Shown one piece after another: positions 10,201-16,962 of a stretch of DNA of 64,000 bases. Position numbers and translations under genes: made by a program. A model generated the notes under the pieces. The model was not told the DNA's origin. It saw only the letters and a list, made by a program, of their open reading frames with translations, and searched no databases. Numbering within the stretch: the first letter of the stretch is position 1; each line of letters opens with the position of its first letter. Origin of the DNA: Desulfobacter sp. (lineage in GTDB: Bacteria; Desulfobacterota; Desulfobacteria; Desulfobacterales; Desulfobacteraceae). The stretch covers positions 2,513,001 through 2,577,000 of the forward strand of contig CP054837.1 in the NCBI GenBank assembly GCA_028768525.1, in the 5' to 3' direction.

Positions 10201-10284
10201 TTTCTGCTCACAGGCAAGGTTGAATCCGACTGGGGAGCGGTCACCCTTACCGTCAGCTTCACACGACAGATTCATGGAAATTGA
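7276..10284 (+). CDS. dnaE2: Error-prone DNA polymerase III alpha subunit (DnaE2/ImuC)
   Basis: C-family polymerase of 1002 aa, close to the DnaE2 length and shorter than replicative DnaE. An N-terminal PHP domain begins LTVRSHYSLMWGTAPV. The palm has the catalytic acids in PPDIDVDFAWDERD. The helix-hairpin region and a C-terminal OB domain (TVTFAGWLITGKVVRT) follow. DnaE2 does translesion synthesis after DNA damage and works with ImuB, encoded just upstream with a 4-bp overlap. The LexA gene at the head of the operon implies SOS induction. Confidence 0.93.
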   Translation: MIPLTVRSHYSLMWGTAPVRRLCAHARAMGYHSLALTDTGNLYGLWPFLDACRDYGLRPIIGAEISDPAGHWRAVCLVKNARGYRNLCRLLTRRHRDKAFTLKDRIPELGRGLVILTQAPELLARWRGMNLDLAAALPRGPLSRTHRLCRMAVDMNIPMVATPGSFFLRPGDHPAHAMLRAIDKNTCLSRLGPRDLAPANAFLGRPDDYASRFAALPGAIAATHEIGERLEFQGPEFGIVMPPFTLPRGTSAPDLLREKTLAGARDRYGAPLPIKVVHRIDRELSVINQKNFAGYFLVVEDIVRHASQTCGRGSGAASIVAYCLGITNVCPIKHDLYFERFLNPGRQDPPDIDVDFAWDERDGILNRVLSQFKGHAAMVSSHILFQPRMAVRETAKVYGLPEAEIKKVTARLPWFWREDEAAQSLLDRIKTRPEFKDMDFPRPWPEIMAQAQALTGTPRHLSVHPGGVVITPDPIDTYVPVQTAPKGIPLIQWEKDSAEAAGLVKIDLLGNRSLGVIRDCIAAIRTTRGAFTDFQEIDPEDDPATQALVAQGQTMGCFYIESPAMRLLQKKSRVGDFAHLVIHSSIIRPAANEFIQQYLQRLHTGIWDPIHPLLGGLLDETFGIMVYQEDVSRVAVRLAGFTHAQADGLRKIMSKKDKHRELSAYHRDFINGARAKGVSPEETREIWEMIISFSGYSFCKPHSASYARVSFQAAYLKTHYPAEFMAAVISNRGGFYSTFAYVSEARRLGIKVQGPDIHASQISWTGSGDRLRIGFMAIKGLTAATMGTIIRERKTKEFSDLWDFFSRVSLREDECCALVHSGCLDRLNPGNSRAALLWSHALWLRSRQSARACHRTLPGLFDAPLPEIPDLPPDAPKDLIHRELDTLGLLAGSHPITGYAGQIRTLNTVKAADLHNFTGRTVTFAGWLITGKVVRTKQGDPMKFLTFEDETGIVETVFFPKPYARFCHILDYGKPFLLTGKVESDWGAVTLTVSFTRQIHGN

Positions 10285-10311
10285 CAATAATGTAATTTCA
10301 ACAAAAAAACC

Positions 10312-10340
10312 CCGGCAAAGGTTCCCTCTGGTCCTGCCGG
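10312..10340 (+). terminator. Hairpin after dnaE2
   Basis: CCGGCA (10312-10317) pairs with TGCCGG (10335-10340), with extra AGG/CCT pairing inside. It lies 28 bp past the dnaE2 stop. No T-run follows, so it is at best a weak or factor-assisted terminator. Confidence 0.4.
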
Positions 10341-10375
10341 AATCTTTGTCACGGCACCCCAAATAAGAAGAATGG

Positions 10376-10424
10376 AAAAAATTACATTTTTGAAATACTC
10401 AACCATGTAAAAAATAACATTTTT
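10376..10424 (+). repeat. Direct repeat upstream of amtB
   Basis: Two near-identical AT-rich 16-mers (aaaaaTTACATTTTTg and aaaaaTAACATTTTTg) are spaced about 33 bp apart, roughly three helical turns. They lie about 115-160 bp upstream of the sigma-54 promoter of amtB, the distance at which an enhancer-binding protein or bending factor would bind. They do not match the classic NtrC site. Confidence 0.45.
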
Positions 10425-10538
10425 GTATTAAAATCGATCTATAAATCTAAATCTCCATCCACCCCCACAACACCTAAACCCGATATCGCCCATATTTTAA
10501 GCGGGTTGCACCCCGCGCCACGGGAGCATTCGAAATAC

Positions 10539-10554
10539 TGGCATACCCCTTGCT
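10539..10554 (+). promoter_or_regulatory. Sigma-54 promoter of amtB
   Basis: TGGCATACCCCTTGCT matches the -24/-12 consensus (TGGCAC-N5-TTGC), with GG at 10540-10541 and GC at 10552-10553 separated by exactly 10 bp. The start of amtB is about 55 bp downstream. Sigma-54 control of ammonium transport under nitrogen limitation is well established. The activator gene is not in this window. Confidence 0.85.
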
Positions 10555-10609
10555 ATTTATCTTTGGACAAATTTGTTGAAACACAACTGATAACCCAACG
10601 AGGATGGAA

Positions 10610-11905
10610 ATGATGCTGAAAAAATGGATAATCCTGACCATAATGCTTCTAGTAAACACCATGCCGGCCCTTGCAGGAGATGGCGCCATTGACACCGGCG
10701 ACACCGCCTGGGTGACCATGTCAACGGCGCTGGTCATGATGATGACCCCGGCCGGCCTGGCCCTGTTCTATGGCGGCCTGTCCCGGTACAAAAACCTGCT
10801 GAACACCATTGCCATGACCCTGACCGCATACTGCCTGGCCTCGGTGGTGTGGGTGGCCTGGGGGTATTCCCTGGCATTCGGTGAAAGCGGCTGCCTTTTC
10901 ATCGGCAGTCTGGACCATTTGTTTCTCTCCGGCATTGGCATCAATTCTGTTTCCGGCACCATTCCCACCCTGATCTTTGTTCTCTTTCAGATGACCTTTG
11001 CCTGCATCTCCGTTGCCATTATCCTGGGTTCCGTCGTGGACCGGATGAAATTCTCCGCCTGGATCGTATTTGCCGTCCTCTGGGTCACCGTTGTCTATAC
11101 CCCGGTGTGCAATTGGGCCTGGGGCGGGGGCTGGATGCATAAAATCGGGGCACTGGATTTTGCCGGGGGCAATGTGGTCCACATTAATGCCGGGGTTTCC
11201 GGACTGGTTCTCTCCCTGATCCTGGGAAAACGCCGGGGCTATGGGAAAGAGGCCATGATTCCCTCTTCTGTCACATTCACCGCCCTGGGCGCCGGGCTGC
11301 TCTGGTTCGGCTGGTTTGGCTTCAATGCGGGCAGTGAGCTGGCTGCCGACGGGGTGGCCGCATCGGCCTTTATGGTCACCAACACCGCAGCCGCCATCGG
11401 GGGACTGGCCTGGCTCTTTGCAGAATGGAAAATTGCCGGTAAACCCACGCTCCTGGGCCTGGCATCAGGTGCCATAGCCGGCCTGGTGGGGATTACCCCG
11501 GCCGCCGGGTTCGTCACCCTGGCCGGCGGATTTGCCATCGGCATCATCTCAGGGCTCCTGGGGTATTATGGGGTGGCGGTCCTGAAACAGAAACTGGGGT
11601 ATGATGACTCCCTTGACGCCTTTGGCATCCACGGGCTCTGTGGCATCTGGGGCGCCGTGGCCACCGGCATTTTTGCCTCCCCCTCGGTAACCGAAGGGGC
11701 TGCAGGTCTTTTCTACGGCAACCCCAAACAGGTACTGGTGCAGATTCTCTCCATCATCGGCACCGCAGCCTTCTCCGCCCTGGCCACCTTTATTGTGATC
11801 AAGGTAACGGCGGCCCTCACCGGCGGACTCAGGGTAAATCCGGATGACGAACTGGCCGGGCTGGACAATGCCCTGCACGGGGAACGGGCCTTTGAAATAG
11901 AATAA
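10610..11905 (+). CDS. amtB: Ammonium transporter AmtB
   Basis: Amt/MEP/Rh channel, 431 aa from the ATG at 10610. An ATG at 10604 abuts the GAGG ribosome site and is less likely. A signal-like first helix precedes the family motif DTAWVTMSTALVMMMTPAGLALFYGGLSRYKN. Conserved stretches include WAWGGGWMHKIGALDFAGGNVVHINAG and DDSLDAFGIHGLCGIWGAVATG, which hold the pore histidines. It imports ammonium. No glnK PII gene is adjacent, which is unusual. Ammonia released by the ethanolamine pathway encoded 20 kb away could be one source, but no link is shown. Confidence 0.95.
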   Translation: MMLKKWIILTIMLLVNTMPALAGDGAIDTGDTAWVTMSTALVMMMTPAGLALFYGGLSRYKNLLNTIAMTLTAYCLASVVWVAWGYSLAFGESGCLFIGSLDHLFLSGIGINSVSGTIPTLIFVLFQMTFACISVAIILGSVVDRMKFSAWIVFAVLWVTVVYTPVCNWAWGGGWMHKIGALDFAGGNVVHINAGVSGLVLSLILGKRRGYGKEAMIPSSVTFTALGAGLLWFGWFGFNAGSELAADGVAASAFMVTNTAAAIGGLAWLFAEWKIAGKPTLLGLASGAIAGLVGITPAAGFVTLAGGFAIGIISGLLGYYGVAVLKQKLGYDDSLDAFGIHGLCGIWGAVATGIFASPSVTEGAAGLFYGNPKQVLVQILSIIGTAAFSALATFIVIKVTAALTGGLRVNPDDELAGLDNALHGERAFEIE

Positions 11906-11916
11906 TAGCCCATCCG

Positions 11917-12010
11917 CGGATGGGCCGGGGAACCTTCGTTTGTATTAAAAGATGACGCTTATACAACGACTGCCTTTTTTAAGCCCTCCCCGGCCCATCC
12001 GTTTTTTTTT
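11917..12010 (+). terminator. Rho-independent terminator of amtB
   Basis: CGGATGGGCCGGGG (11917-11930) pairs perfectly with CCCCGGCCCATCCG (11988-12001), followed by nine T residues. The loop is unusually long, about 57 nt. Confidence 0.75.
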
Positions 12011-12029
12011 GGCCGGTGGAAAATAATCG

Positions 12030-12058
12030 TTGACAGCCCCGCCGTTTTCCTTTAAAGT
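12030..12058 (+). promoter_or_regulatory. Sigma-70 promoter of the tRNA cluster
   Basis: TTGACA (12030-12035), a 17-bp spacer and TAAAGT (12053-12058). The tRNA-Phe gene starts 15 bp downstream of the -10 box. Confidence 0.65.
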
Positions 12059-12072
12059 CCCAATTCTTGTGA

Positions 12073-12148
12073 GCCCAGGTAGCTCAGTCGGTAGAGCAGG
12101 GGACTGAAAATCCCCGTGTCAGCAGTTCAATTCTGTTCCTGGGCACCA
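12073..12148 (+). tRNA. tRNA-Phe (GAA)
   Basis: Cloverleaf with acceptor GCCCAGG/CCTGGGC, D-arm AGCTCAGTCGGTAGAGC and anticodon loop CTGAAAA (anticodon GAA). The T-arm reads TTCAATT where TTCGAAT/TTCAAAT is usual. CCA is encoded. First of three tandem tRNAs, probably cotranscribed. Confidence 0.95.
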
Positions 12149-12154
12149 CCACGC

Positions 12155-12232
12155 GTCCCCATCGTCTAGCCTGGTCCAGGACACCGGCCTTTCACGCCGG
12201 CGACAGGGGTTCGAATCCCCTTGGGGACGCCA
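12155..12232 (+). tRNA. tRNA-Glu (TTC)
   Basis: Acceptor GTCCCCA/TGGGGAC, anticodon stem CCGGC/GCCGG with loop CTTTCAC (anticodon TTC), T-loop TTCGAAT and encoded CCA. Starts 7 bp after tRNA-Phe. Confidence 0.95.
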
Positions 12233-12251
12233 TTTTTTTGGAAGCAATTCC

Positions 12252-12327
12252 GGGCCGTTAACTCAGTTGGTAGAGTATCTGCCTTTTAAGCAGAGAGTCG
12301 TTGGTTCGAGCCCAACACGGCCCACCA
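12252..12327 (+). tRNA. tRNA-Lys (TTT)
   Basis: Acceptor GGGCCGT/ACGGCCC, anticodon stem TCTGC/GCAGA with loop CTTTTAA (anticodon TTT), T-arm with TTCGAGC and encoded CCA. Last of the tandem tRNAs. Confidence 0.95.
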
Positions 12328-12412
12328 CCCCCACTCCCCTCGATAAGACCACCATTCTCCCATATTCATAATTCATATTTACAGCATACACTGATCCTGC
12401 TACTCATTATGC

Positions 12413-13441
12413 ATGGGAAAGCGGATTTTAAATTTTATATATCAACCAGGGAAACGGCATTCATCTGCCGGGCGAACCATCCTTATTATAATGTTGATGG
12501 TTGGATCCGCGCTATTACCCAGTTCCGCCCTACCCGGCTCCGGACCACCTGAAAGCCCTGCACCGATTGCCATTGTCACCAACGACTGGACCAGCCAGAA
12601 TATCCTGTCCCGGATAGCCGGGCGGATCTTTCAATCCATGGGGTACAACATAGCGTATTTCCGGCATACGGATGAGGGGCAGTGGGGGCTCATGCTCAGA
12701 GGCCATCTCCATGTTCAGGTGGAAGTCTGGGAAGGGACCAATGCAAAGCTGTTTGCACGGATGCTGAAACAGGGGGGCGTGATTGACGCAGGGACCTATA
12801 CCGCCATTACCCGGGAAGACTGGTGGTATCCGGATTATGTTGAAGGCCTCTGCCCGGGCCTTCCCGATTGGCGGGCCCTGGAGACCTGTTATCCGGTCTT
12901 TGCCACAGACCTTACCCGCCCTTTGGGGCAGTACATTGGGGGGCCCTGGGACCAGCGTGACCGGGCACGGATCAGTGCCCTGGGATTAAAGTTCAAGATG
13001 GTAAAGGTCCAAGGGGGCTCAGATTGGAATCAAACCGTGTCCGAGGTGCTGAAAAAACATCAGCCCATTATCTTTTTCAACTGGACTCCCAATTGGGTGG
13101 AAGCTGAAGTTCCAGGAAAATTTGTTGAATTTCCGGGATATGAAAAAGATTGCGAGACCCGGCCGGAATGGGGCGTCAACCCGGATTTCCTTTTCGACTG
13201 CGGCAACCCCAGGCGGGGCTGGCTTAAAAAGGCGGCCTGGGCCGGCATGCCGGAGCAGTGGCCCTGTGCCTTCCAGACCTTAAAGCGGATGGATTTTGGA
13301 AATGCTGAAATTTCAAGACTGGTTCATGAGGTGGACATCCAGGGCATCTCCGTGGAAAAAACCGCATCAAGATGGCTTGACGCCAATAAAAAACTCTGGC
13401 AGTCTTGGATTCCGCCACGCTGCAGAACTGAAAACGACTAG
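12413..13441 (+). CDS. OpuAC-type (glycine betaine/choline) ABC transporter binding protein, orphan
   Basis: Periplasmic binding protein, 342 aa, of the OpuAC/ProX fold used for quaternary amines. After a long N-terminus with a hydrophobic signal segment (about 22-40), the mature part starts PIAIVTNDWTSQNILSRIAG. Family features include VQVEVWEGTN and the two-lobe pattern ending in HQPIIFFNWTPNWVEAEV, rich in the aromatic residues that cage trimethylammonium groups. No permease or ATPase gene is adjacent, so it must use a transporter encoded elsewhere or act as a sensor. No strong ribosome site marks the start. Confidence 0.75.
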   Translation: MGKRILNFIYQPGKRHSSAGRTILIIMLMVGSALLPSSALPGSGPPESPAPIAIVTNDWTSQNILSRIAGRIFQSMGYNIAYFRHTDEGQWGLMLRGHLHVQVEVWEGTNAKLFARMLKQGGVIDAGTYTAITREDWWYPDYVEGLCPGLPDWRALETCYPVFATDLTRPLGQYIGGPWDQRDRARISALGLKFKMVKVQGGSDWNQTVSEVLKKHQPIIFFNWTPNWVEAEVPGKFVEFPGYEKDCETRPEWGVNPDFLFDCGNPRRGWLKKAAWAGMPEQWPCAFQTLKRMDFGNAEISRLVHEVDIQGISVEKTASRWLDANKKLWQSWIPPRCRTEND

Positions 13442-13451
13442 GAATCCCAGG

Positions 13452-13841
13452 ATGGAACAAAAATGGCGCATTCTCTTTTGTGATGAAATGGAGAGCCTAT
13501 GCCCGGTAACCGAATTCATCAATCACTGCCGGCCCAAACACCAGGTCAAGGTACTGCGCCTGCTGTCCCTGCTGGAGGAAAAGGGCCCTATCCTCCCCCG
13601 GCCATACGCTGACCTGCTTAGGGACGGCATCCATGAGTTGAGATTCACCCTCTCAAGGGAAAATGTGCGGGTACTCTACTTTTTCTGCTACCAAAAGTTC
13701 ATTGTACTTTACAACGCTTTCTTTAAAAATACAGAGCGGGTCCCGGAAAATCAGATCCGGGATGTCATGGCATACCGTGAACGGTTTTTGGAAAAATCAT
13801 CTCCTGAAACGCTTGAAGAGGCCTGGCGTGAAGTTTTTTAA
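13452..13841 (+). CDS. RelE/HigB-type toxin (phage Gp49-like family)
   Basis: Small 129-aa protein from the ATG at 13452, preceded by AGGA. It shows the RelE-fold pattern: a helical N-terminus, then LPRPYADLLRDGIHELRFTLSRENVRVLYFFCYQKFIVLYNAFFKNTERVPENQI. The core G-I-H-E-L-R and the R-V-L-Y-F-F strand are typical of HigB/Gp49-like mRNA interferases. It overlaps the next gene by 14 bp, which fits a type II toxin-antitoxin pair with the toxin first, as in higBA. Confidence 0.8.
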   Translation: MEQKWRILFCDEMESLCPVTEFINHCRPKHQVKVLRLLSLLEEKGPILPRPYADLLRDGIHELRFTLSRENVRVLYFFCYQKFIVLYNAFFKNTERVPENQIRDVMAYRERFLEKSSPETLEEAWREVF

Positions 13842-14121
13842 GTCCGTCAAGGCACAAAAACTGGCCGACCCCGCATTCAGGGCCTTTTATGCAAGGGAAT
13901 GCCATATCTGTGCGCTCACCCTCAAGGTGATTGAACAAGTGGAGGCCGCCGGAAACAAATCCCGGATATTGGCCTGCCTTGATATAGATTTAAAGGCCTA
14001 TGAGGACCTCAAAGAAGGGGATTTCTGCCGGCCTGAACAGGTCATGCGGCTCTGCCGGTATCTTGGCATCAAAACTGGGGATATGCCGCCCTGCCCCCGC
14101 CTGAAACATCCCATCAAATAA
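13828..14121 (+). CDS. Antitoxin with helix-turn-helix domain
   Basis: Start taken as the GTG at 13828, inside the toxin gene, giving 97 aa. The frame is open further upstream but only as an overlap with the toxin. The protein opens VKFFKSVKAQKLADPAFRAFYARECHICALTLKV, then has a helix-turn-helix-like stretch that includes CRPEQVMRLCRYLGI. It would neutralise the RelE-type toxin and repress their promoter. Confidence 0.65.
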   Translation: MKFFKSVKAQKLADPAFRAFYARECHICALTLKVIEQVEAAGNKSRILACLDIDLKAYEDLKEGDFCRPEQVMRLCRYLGIKTGDMPPCPRLKHPIK

Positions 14122-14123
14122 AA

Positions 14124-14159
14124 AATCCGGCAGACGCCCTGACGGGCACCTGCCGGATT
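14124..14159 (-). terminator. Terminator of the choline BMC operon
   Basis: AATCCGGCAG (14124-14133) pairs with CTGCCGGATT (14150-14159), with an inner GCCC/GGGC. On the minus strand the stem is followed by a T-rich run, so it ends the long operon that finishes at 14205. It may also serve the convergent toxin-antitoxin pair. Confidence 0.8.
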
Positions 14160-14204
14160 CTTATGGCGGAGAGGCCGGGTCCAGGGGCCCGGCCAATGGA
14201 TTAC

Positions 14205-14486
14205 TTATGCTTTCTGGGGCAGAATGTCTTCCACTTCGGTGTGGGGACGGGGGATGACGTGGACGGAAACCACTTCACCTACCCGTTCTGCAGCAGCGGC
14301 ACCGGCGTCGGTGGCAGCCTTAACAGCGCCTACGTCGCCTCTTACCATAACGGTTACCAGACCGGAACCGATCTGTTCTTTGCCTACCAGGTATACGTTT
14401 GCAGCTTTAACCATTGCGTCAGCAGCTTCTACAGCACCTACCAGACCTCTAGTTTCAATCATTCCCAATGCATCAAATTTAGTCAT
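14205..14486 (-). CDS. BMC-H shell protein (PduA/EutM-like)
   Basis: Single BMC domain, 93 aa. It has the hallmarks ALGMIETRGLVGAVEAADAMVKAANV at the N-terminus and GSGLVTVMVRGDVGAVKAATDAG. It forms hexamers that tile the shell facets. It is the last gene of the choline operon and is almost identical in design to the EutM-like protein at 43370, so the two organelles could exchange this subunit. The gap to PduL upstream is about 97 bp with no clear promoter. Confidence 0.96.
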   Translation of the reverse strand: MTKFDALGMIETRGLVGAVEAADAMVKAANVYLVGKEQIGSGLVTVMVRGDVGAVKAATDAGAAAAERVGEVVSVHVIPRPHTEVEDILPQKA

Positions 14487-14582
14487 TTTTACTTCCTCCT
14501 GTTTTTTTTAGCTAAAAAAAATCTGTATTATTGAGTTGGCCTTATTATTAGTACCAACTGATTTCCTGTGTTTGTTTAAACA

Positions 14583-15299
14583 CTACTTCACAATTTTAAT
14601 CTGCGAATGCGCATTGATATTCATGGCATTTGCTTCTTCTATATCCACGTGGAATTCAAGGGCCGATGAATCATTGGCCCGGACAACCACGTTGTTATAC
14701 ATGCCCCCCCGGGTGCCGTCCAACTGAATGCTGACGATCTGCCCGTCACGGACGCCGAAGTGCGCAGCATCCGAATTGTTCATGTGGATGTGGCGCTGGG
14801 CCACGACCAGCCCCTCCTTGGCCTGGACCGACCCTTTGGGGCCAATCAGGGTGATGCCGGGGGAGCCTTCCAAGTCTCCCGACATGCGGGTGGGGGCGAT
14901 GACGCCGAGTTTATAGGCGTCACCGGCCAGCACTTCCACCTGGGTTTTACTCCGGGTGGGACCCAGCACCCTCACCTTTTCAATGGCCCCCTTGGGGCCG
15001 CAGATGGTGACGGTTTCCTTGCAGCCGTACTGGCCGGGCTGGGACAGGGGCTTGAGCTCCTGAAGTTCGTGGCCATTACCGAAAAGGGCTTCAACATCTT
15101 CCTGGGAAAGGTGGATGTGGCGGTTGGAAACCCCTACGGGAATGTGGTCGGGATCCACAGCCGGGGCGGCAGGCGCCGCAGCTGCGGGTGCAATTGCTGG
15201 CTGGGATACGGTGGCCTGGGCCACGGGAATCACCTTGTCCGCACCGTGTTCGGCCACGGCATCGACCAGCAGCTTGACCAGGGCGTCGTAGGTACTCAT
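14583..15299 (-). CDS. pduL: PduL-type phosphate acyltransferase (choline locus)
   Basis: Converts acetyl-CoA and phosphate to acetyl phosphate inside the shell and recycles CoA, 238 aa. Two PduL domains carry the zinc-binding His motifs SNRHIHLSQED and QRHIHMNNSD. Residues 1-20 (STYDALVKLLVDAVAEHG) form an amphipathic helix of encapsulation-peptide type, then an Ala-rich linker (about 25-50). The start codon shares one base with the aldehyde dehydrogenase stop, so the two are coupled. Confidence 0.95.
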   Translation of the reverse strand: MSTYDALVKLLVDAVAEHGADKVIPVAQATVSQPAIAPAAAAPAAPAVDPDHIPVGVSNRHIHLSQEDVEALFGNGHELQELKPLSQPGQYGCKETVTICGPKGAIEKVRVLGPTRSKTQVEVLAGDAYKLGVIAPTRMSGDLEGSPGITLIGPKGSVQAKEGLVVAQRHIHMNNSDAAHFGVRDGQIVSIQLDGTRGGMYNNVVVRANDSSALEFHVDIEEANAMNINAHSQIKIVK

Positions 15300-16930
15300 T
15301 ACCCTTCTCCCTTGAGCACTTTTACCAGGGAATCGATCATGTCGGCCAGCTGCTCCTTGTTGATGCCTTCGCCATTGGCACCGATGGTGGCACCGCAGCA
15401 GCCAGATGTGGCAGTGCGCATCATCTCAGCCGGAGAGACAGCCGGGGCGGCGGTTTCTGCGGGCTTGCAGGGAGAGGGGCAGGCAGCGCCCTGGCAGACA
15501 GGGTTTCCTGCGGGGCAGGCGGCGCTGAGGCTGTTCAGTTCAGGATAGTTGAATGTGGGATCTTCAGCCGCCAGGGTGGTGCAGTCCTTTATACCGTAGG
15601 CCACACGCTTGATGTTGATCAGGTGCATGGGCGTCACGTTGTCTGAGACGGAAGAGCCGCCCCAGGAACCGCAGCCCAGGGTAAATGAGGGAACCAGGCC
15701 GGTGGAAGCGCCGACACCGCCCATGGTGGAACCGGTGTTGACCAGGATCCGTGATGAGGGTTTGACACTGAACTCCCTGACCATGTTGGCATCCTCGGTG
15801 TGCAGGCTCATGGTGTGGCCGATACCGTTCTGGAGCAGATCGATGGAGAGCTTGCAGGCCTCATGCCAGTCTTTTACGGTGTAGAAGGCCAGAACCGTGG
15901 TCAATTTCTCAAAGGAGAGCGGCCATTCTTTGCCCACCCCGTGCTGTTCGCCGAGGAGAACCGTGGTGCCGGCGGGGATATTGATGCCGGCGGCAGCGGC
16001 GATAACCTGGGGAGACCGGCCCACAAAGGCGGCGTTCATGGCATGGCCGTTTTTAAAGAGCAGGTTGCAGACCTTGTCGGTCTCTTCCTTGGTCATGAAG
16101 TAACCGCCCTGTTTCTTGAACTCGGCAATGACCTCATCACGGTTGCATTCCTCGGCGATGACAGACTGTTCGGAAGCACAGATGGTACCGTTGTCAAAGG
16201 TCTTGGAAGCCACGATGTTTTTAACAGCCTGGGCCACATTGGCGGTTCTCTCGATATAGGCGGGAGAGTTACCGGCGCCAACGCCAAGGGCGGGTTTGCC
16301 CGCGCTGTAAGCGGCTTTCACCATGCCGGGGCCGCCGGTGGCAATGATCATTTTTACCAGATCATTCTTCATCAGCGCGTCGGTGGCCGGCATTGAGGGC
16401 ATGGACACGCAGGAGAAGATATTGGCGGGTGCGCCGGCTTCTACGGCGGCATCATACATCACCTGGCATGCCTTCATGGTACATTTTTTAGCTGCCGGGT
16501 GGGGGGACATGATGATGGCATTCCTGGACTTCAGGGCGATCATCATCTTGAAGATGGCCGTGGATGTGGGGTTGGTGGAGGGGATAATCCCCAGGCAGAG
16601 GCCCACGGGCTCGGCAATCTCAATGACCTTGTTCAGGTCGTCTTCCCGGATCACACCGATGGTTTTCATATTTTTAATGGCATCGTAAAGGGTGACGGAA
16701 GCCATGTGGTTCTTGTAGGTCTTATCGGCAACCTTGCCGAAACCGGTTTCCTCCACAGCCATTTTTGCCAGTTCAACGGCATGGGCCTGGGCGGCGCGAA
16801 CCATGTTGCACAGGATCTTGTCAATGAGATCCTCTGTATAGTTTTTGATCTGCTCGGTGGCTACCTGGCCCAGGCGGGCCAGATCCCTTGCTTCCTGCAC
16901 GGAGCGCAAATCGTAATCCATATTTTCCAC
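15299..16930 (-). CDS. CoA-acylating acetaldehyde dehydrogenase with Cys-rich C-terminal tail
   Basis: EutE/PduP-family enzyme, 543 aa. It oxidises the acetaldehyde from choline cleavage to acetyl-CoA with NAD+. Catalytic Cys251 is intact in TFDNGTICASEQ, and ATGGPGMVKAA supports cofactor binding. The core matches the 485-aa EutE at 41829, but a tail of about 60 residues is added. It has a Cys cluster (ACPAGNPVCQGAACPSPCKP, then GCCGA) and ends in an amphipathic helix (KEQLADMIDSLVKVLKGEG) that looks like an encapsulation peptide. The Cys cluster could bind metal or be redox active, which is untested. Confidence 0.94.
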   Translation of the reverse strand: MENMDYDLRSVQEARDLARLGQVATEQIKNYTEDLIDKILCNMVRAAQAHAVELAKMAVEETGFGKVADKTYKNHMASVTLYDAIKNMKTIGVIREDDLNKVIEIAEPVGLCLGIIPSTNPTSTAIFKMMIALKSRNAIIMSPHPAAKKCTMKACQVMYDAAVEAGAPANIFSCVSMPSMPATDALMKNDLVKMIIATGGPGMVKAAYSAGKPALGVGAGNSPAYIERTANVAQAVKNIVASKTFDNGTICASEQSVIAEECNRDEVIAEFKKQGGYFMTKEETDKVCNLLFKNGHAMNAAFVGRSPQVIAAAAGINIPAGTTVLLGEQHGVGKEWPLSFEKLTTVLAFYTVKDWHEACKLSIDLLQNGIGHTMSLHTEDANMVREFSVKPSSRILVNTGSTMGGVGASTGLVPSFTLGCGSWGGSSVSDNVTPMHLINIKRVAYGIKDCTTLAAEDPTFNYPELNSLSAACPAGNPVCQGAACPSPCKPAETAAPAVSPAEMMRTATSGCCGATIGANGEGINKEQLADMIDSLVKVLKGEG

Positions 16931-16962
16931 GCTATTTCATTCTCCTATTCAGGTCGTATCTA

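Noticed and set aside
11931..11987. Long loop of the amtB terminator considered as a small RNA
   Set aside because: No promoter or conserved structure is visible. It is more simply the loop of a long-range terminator.
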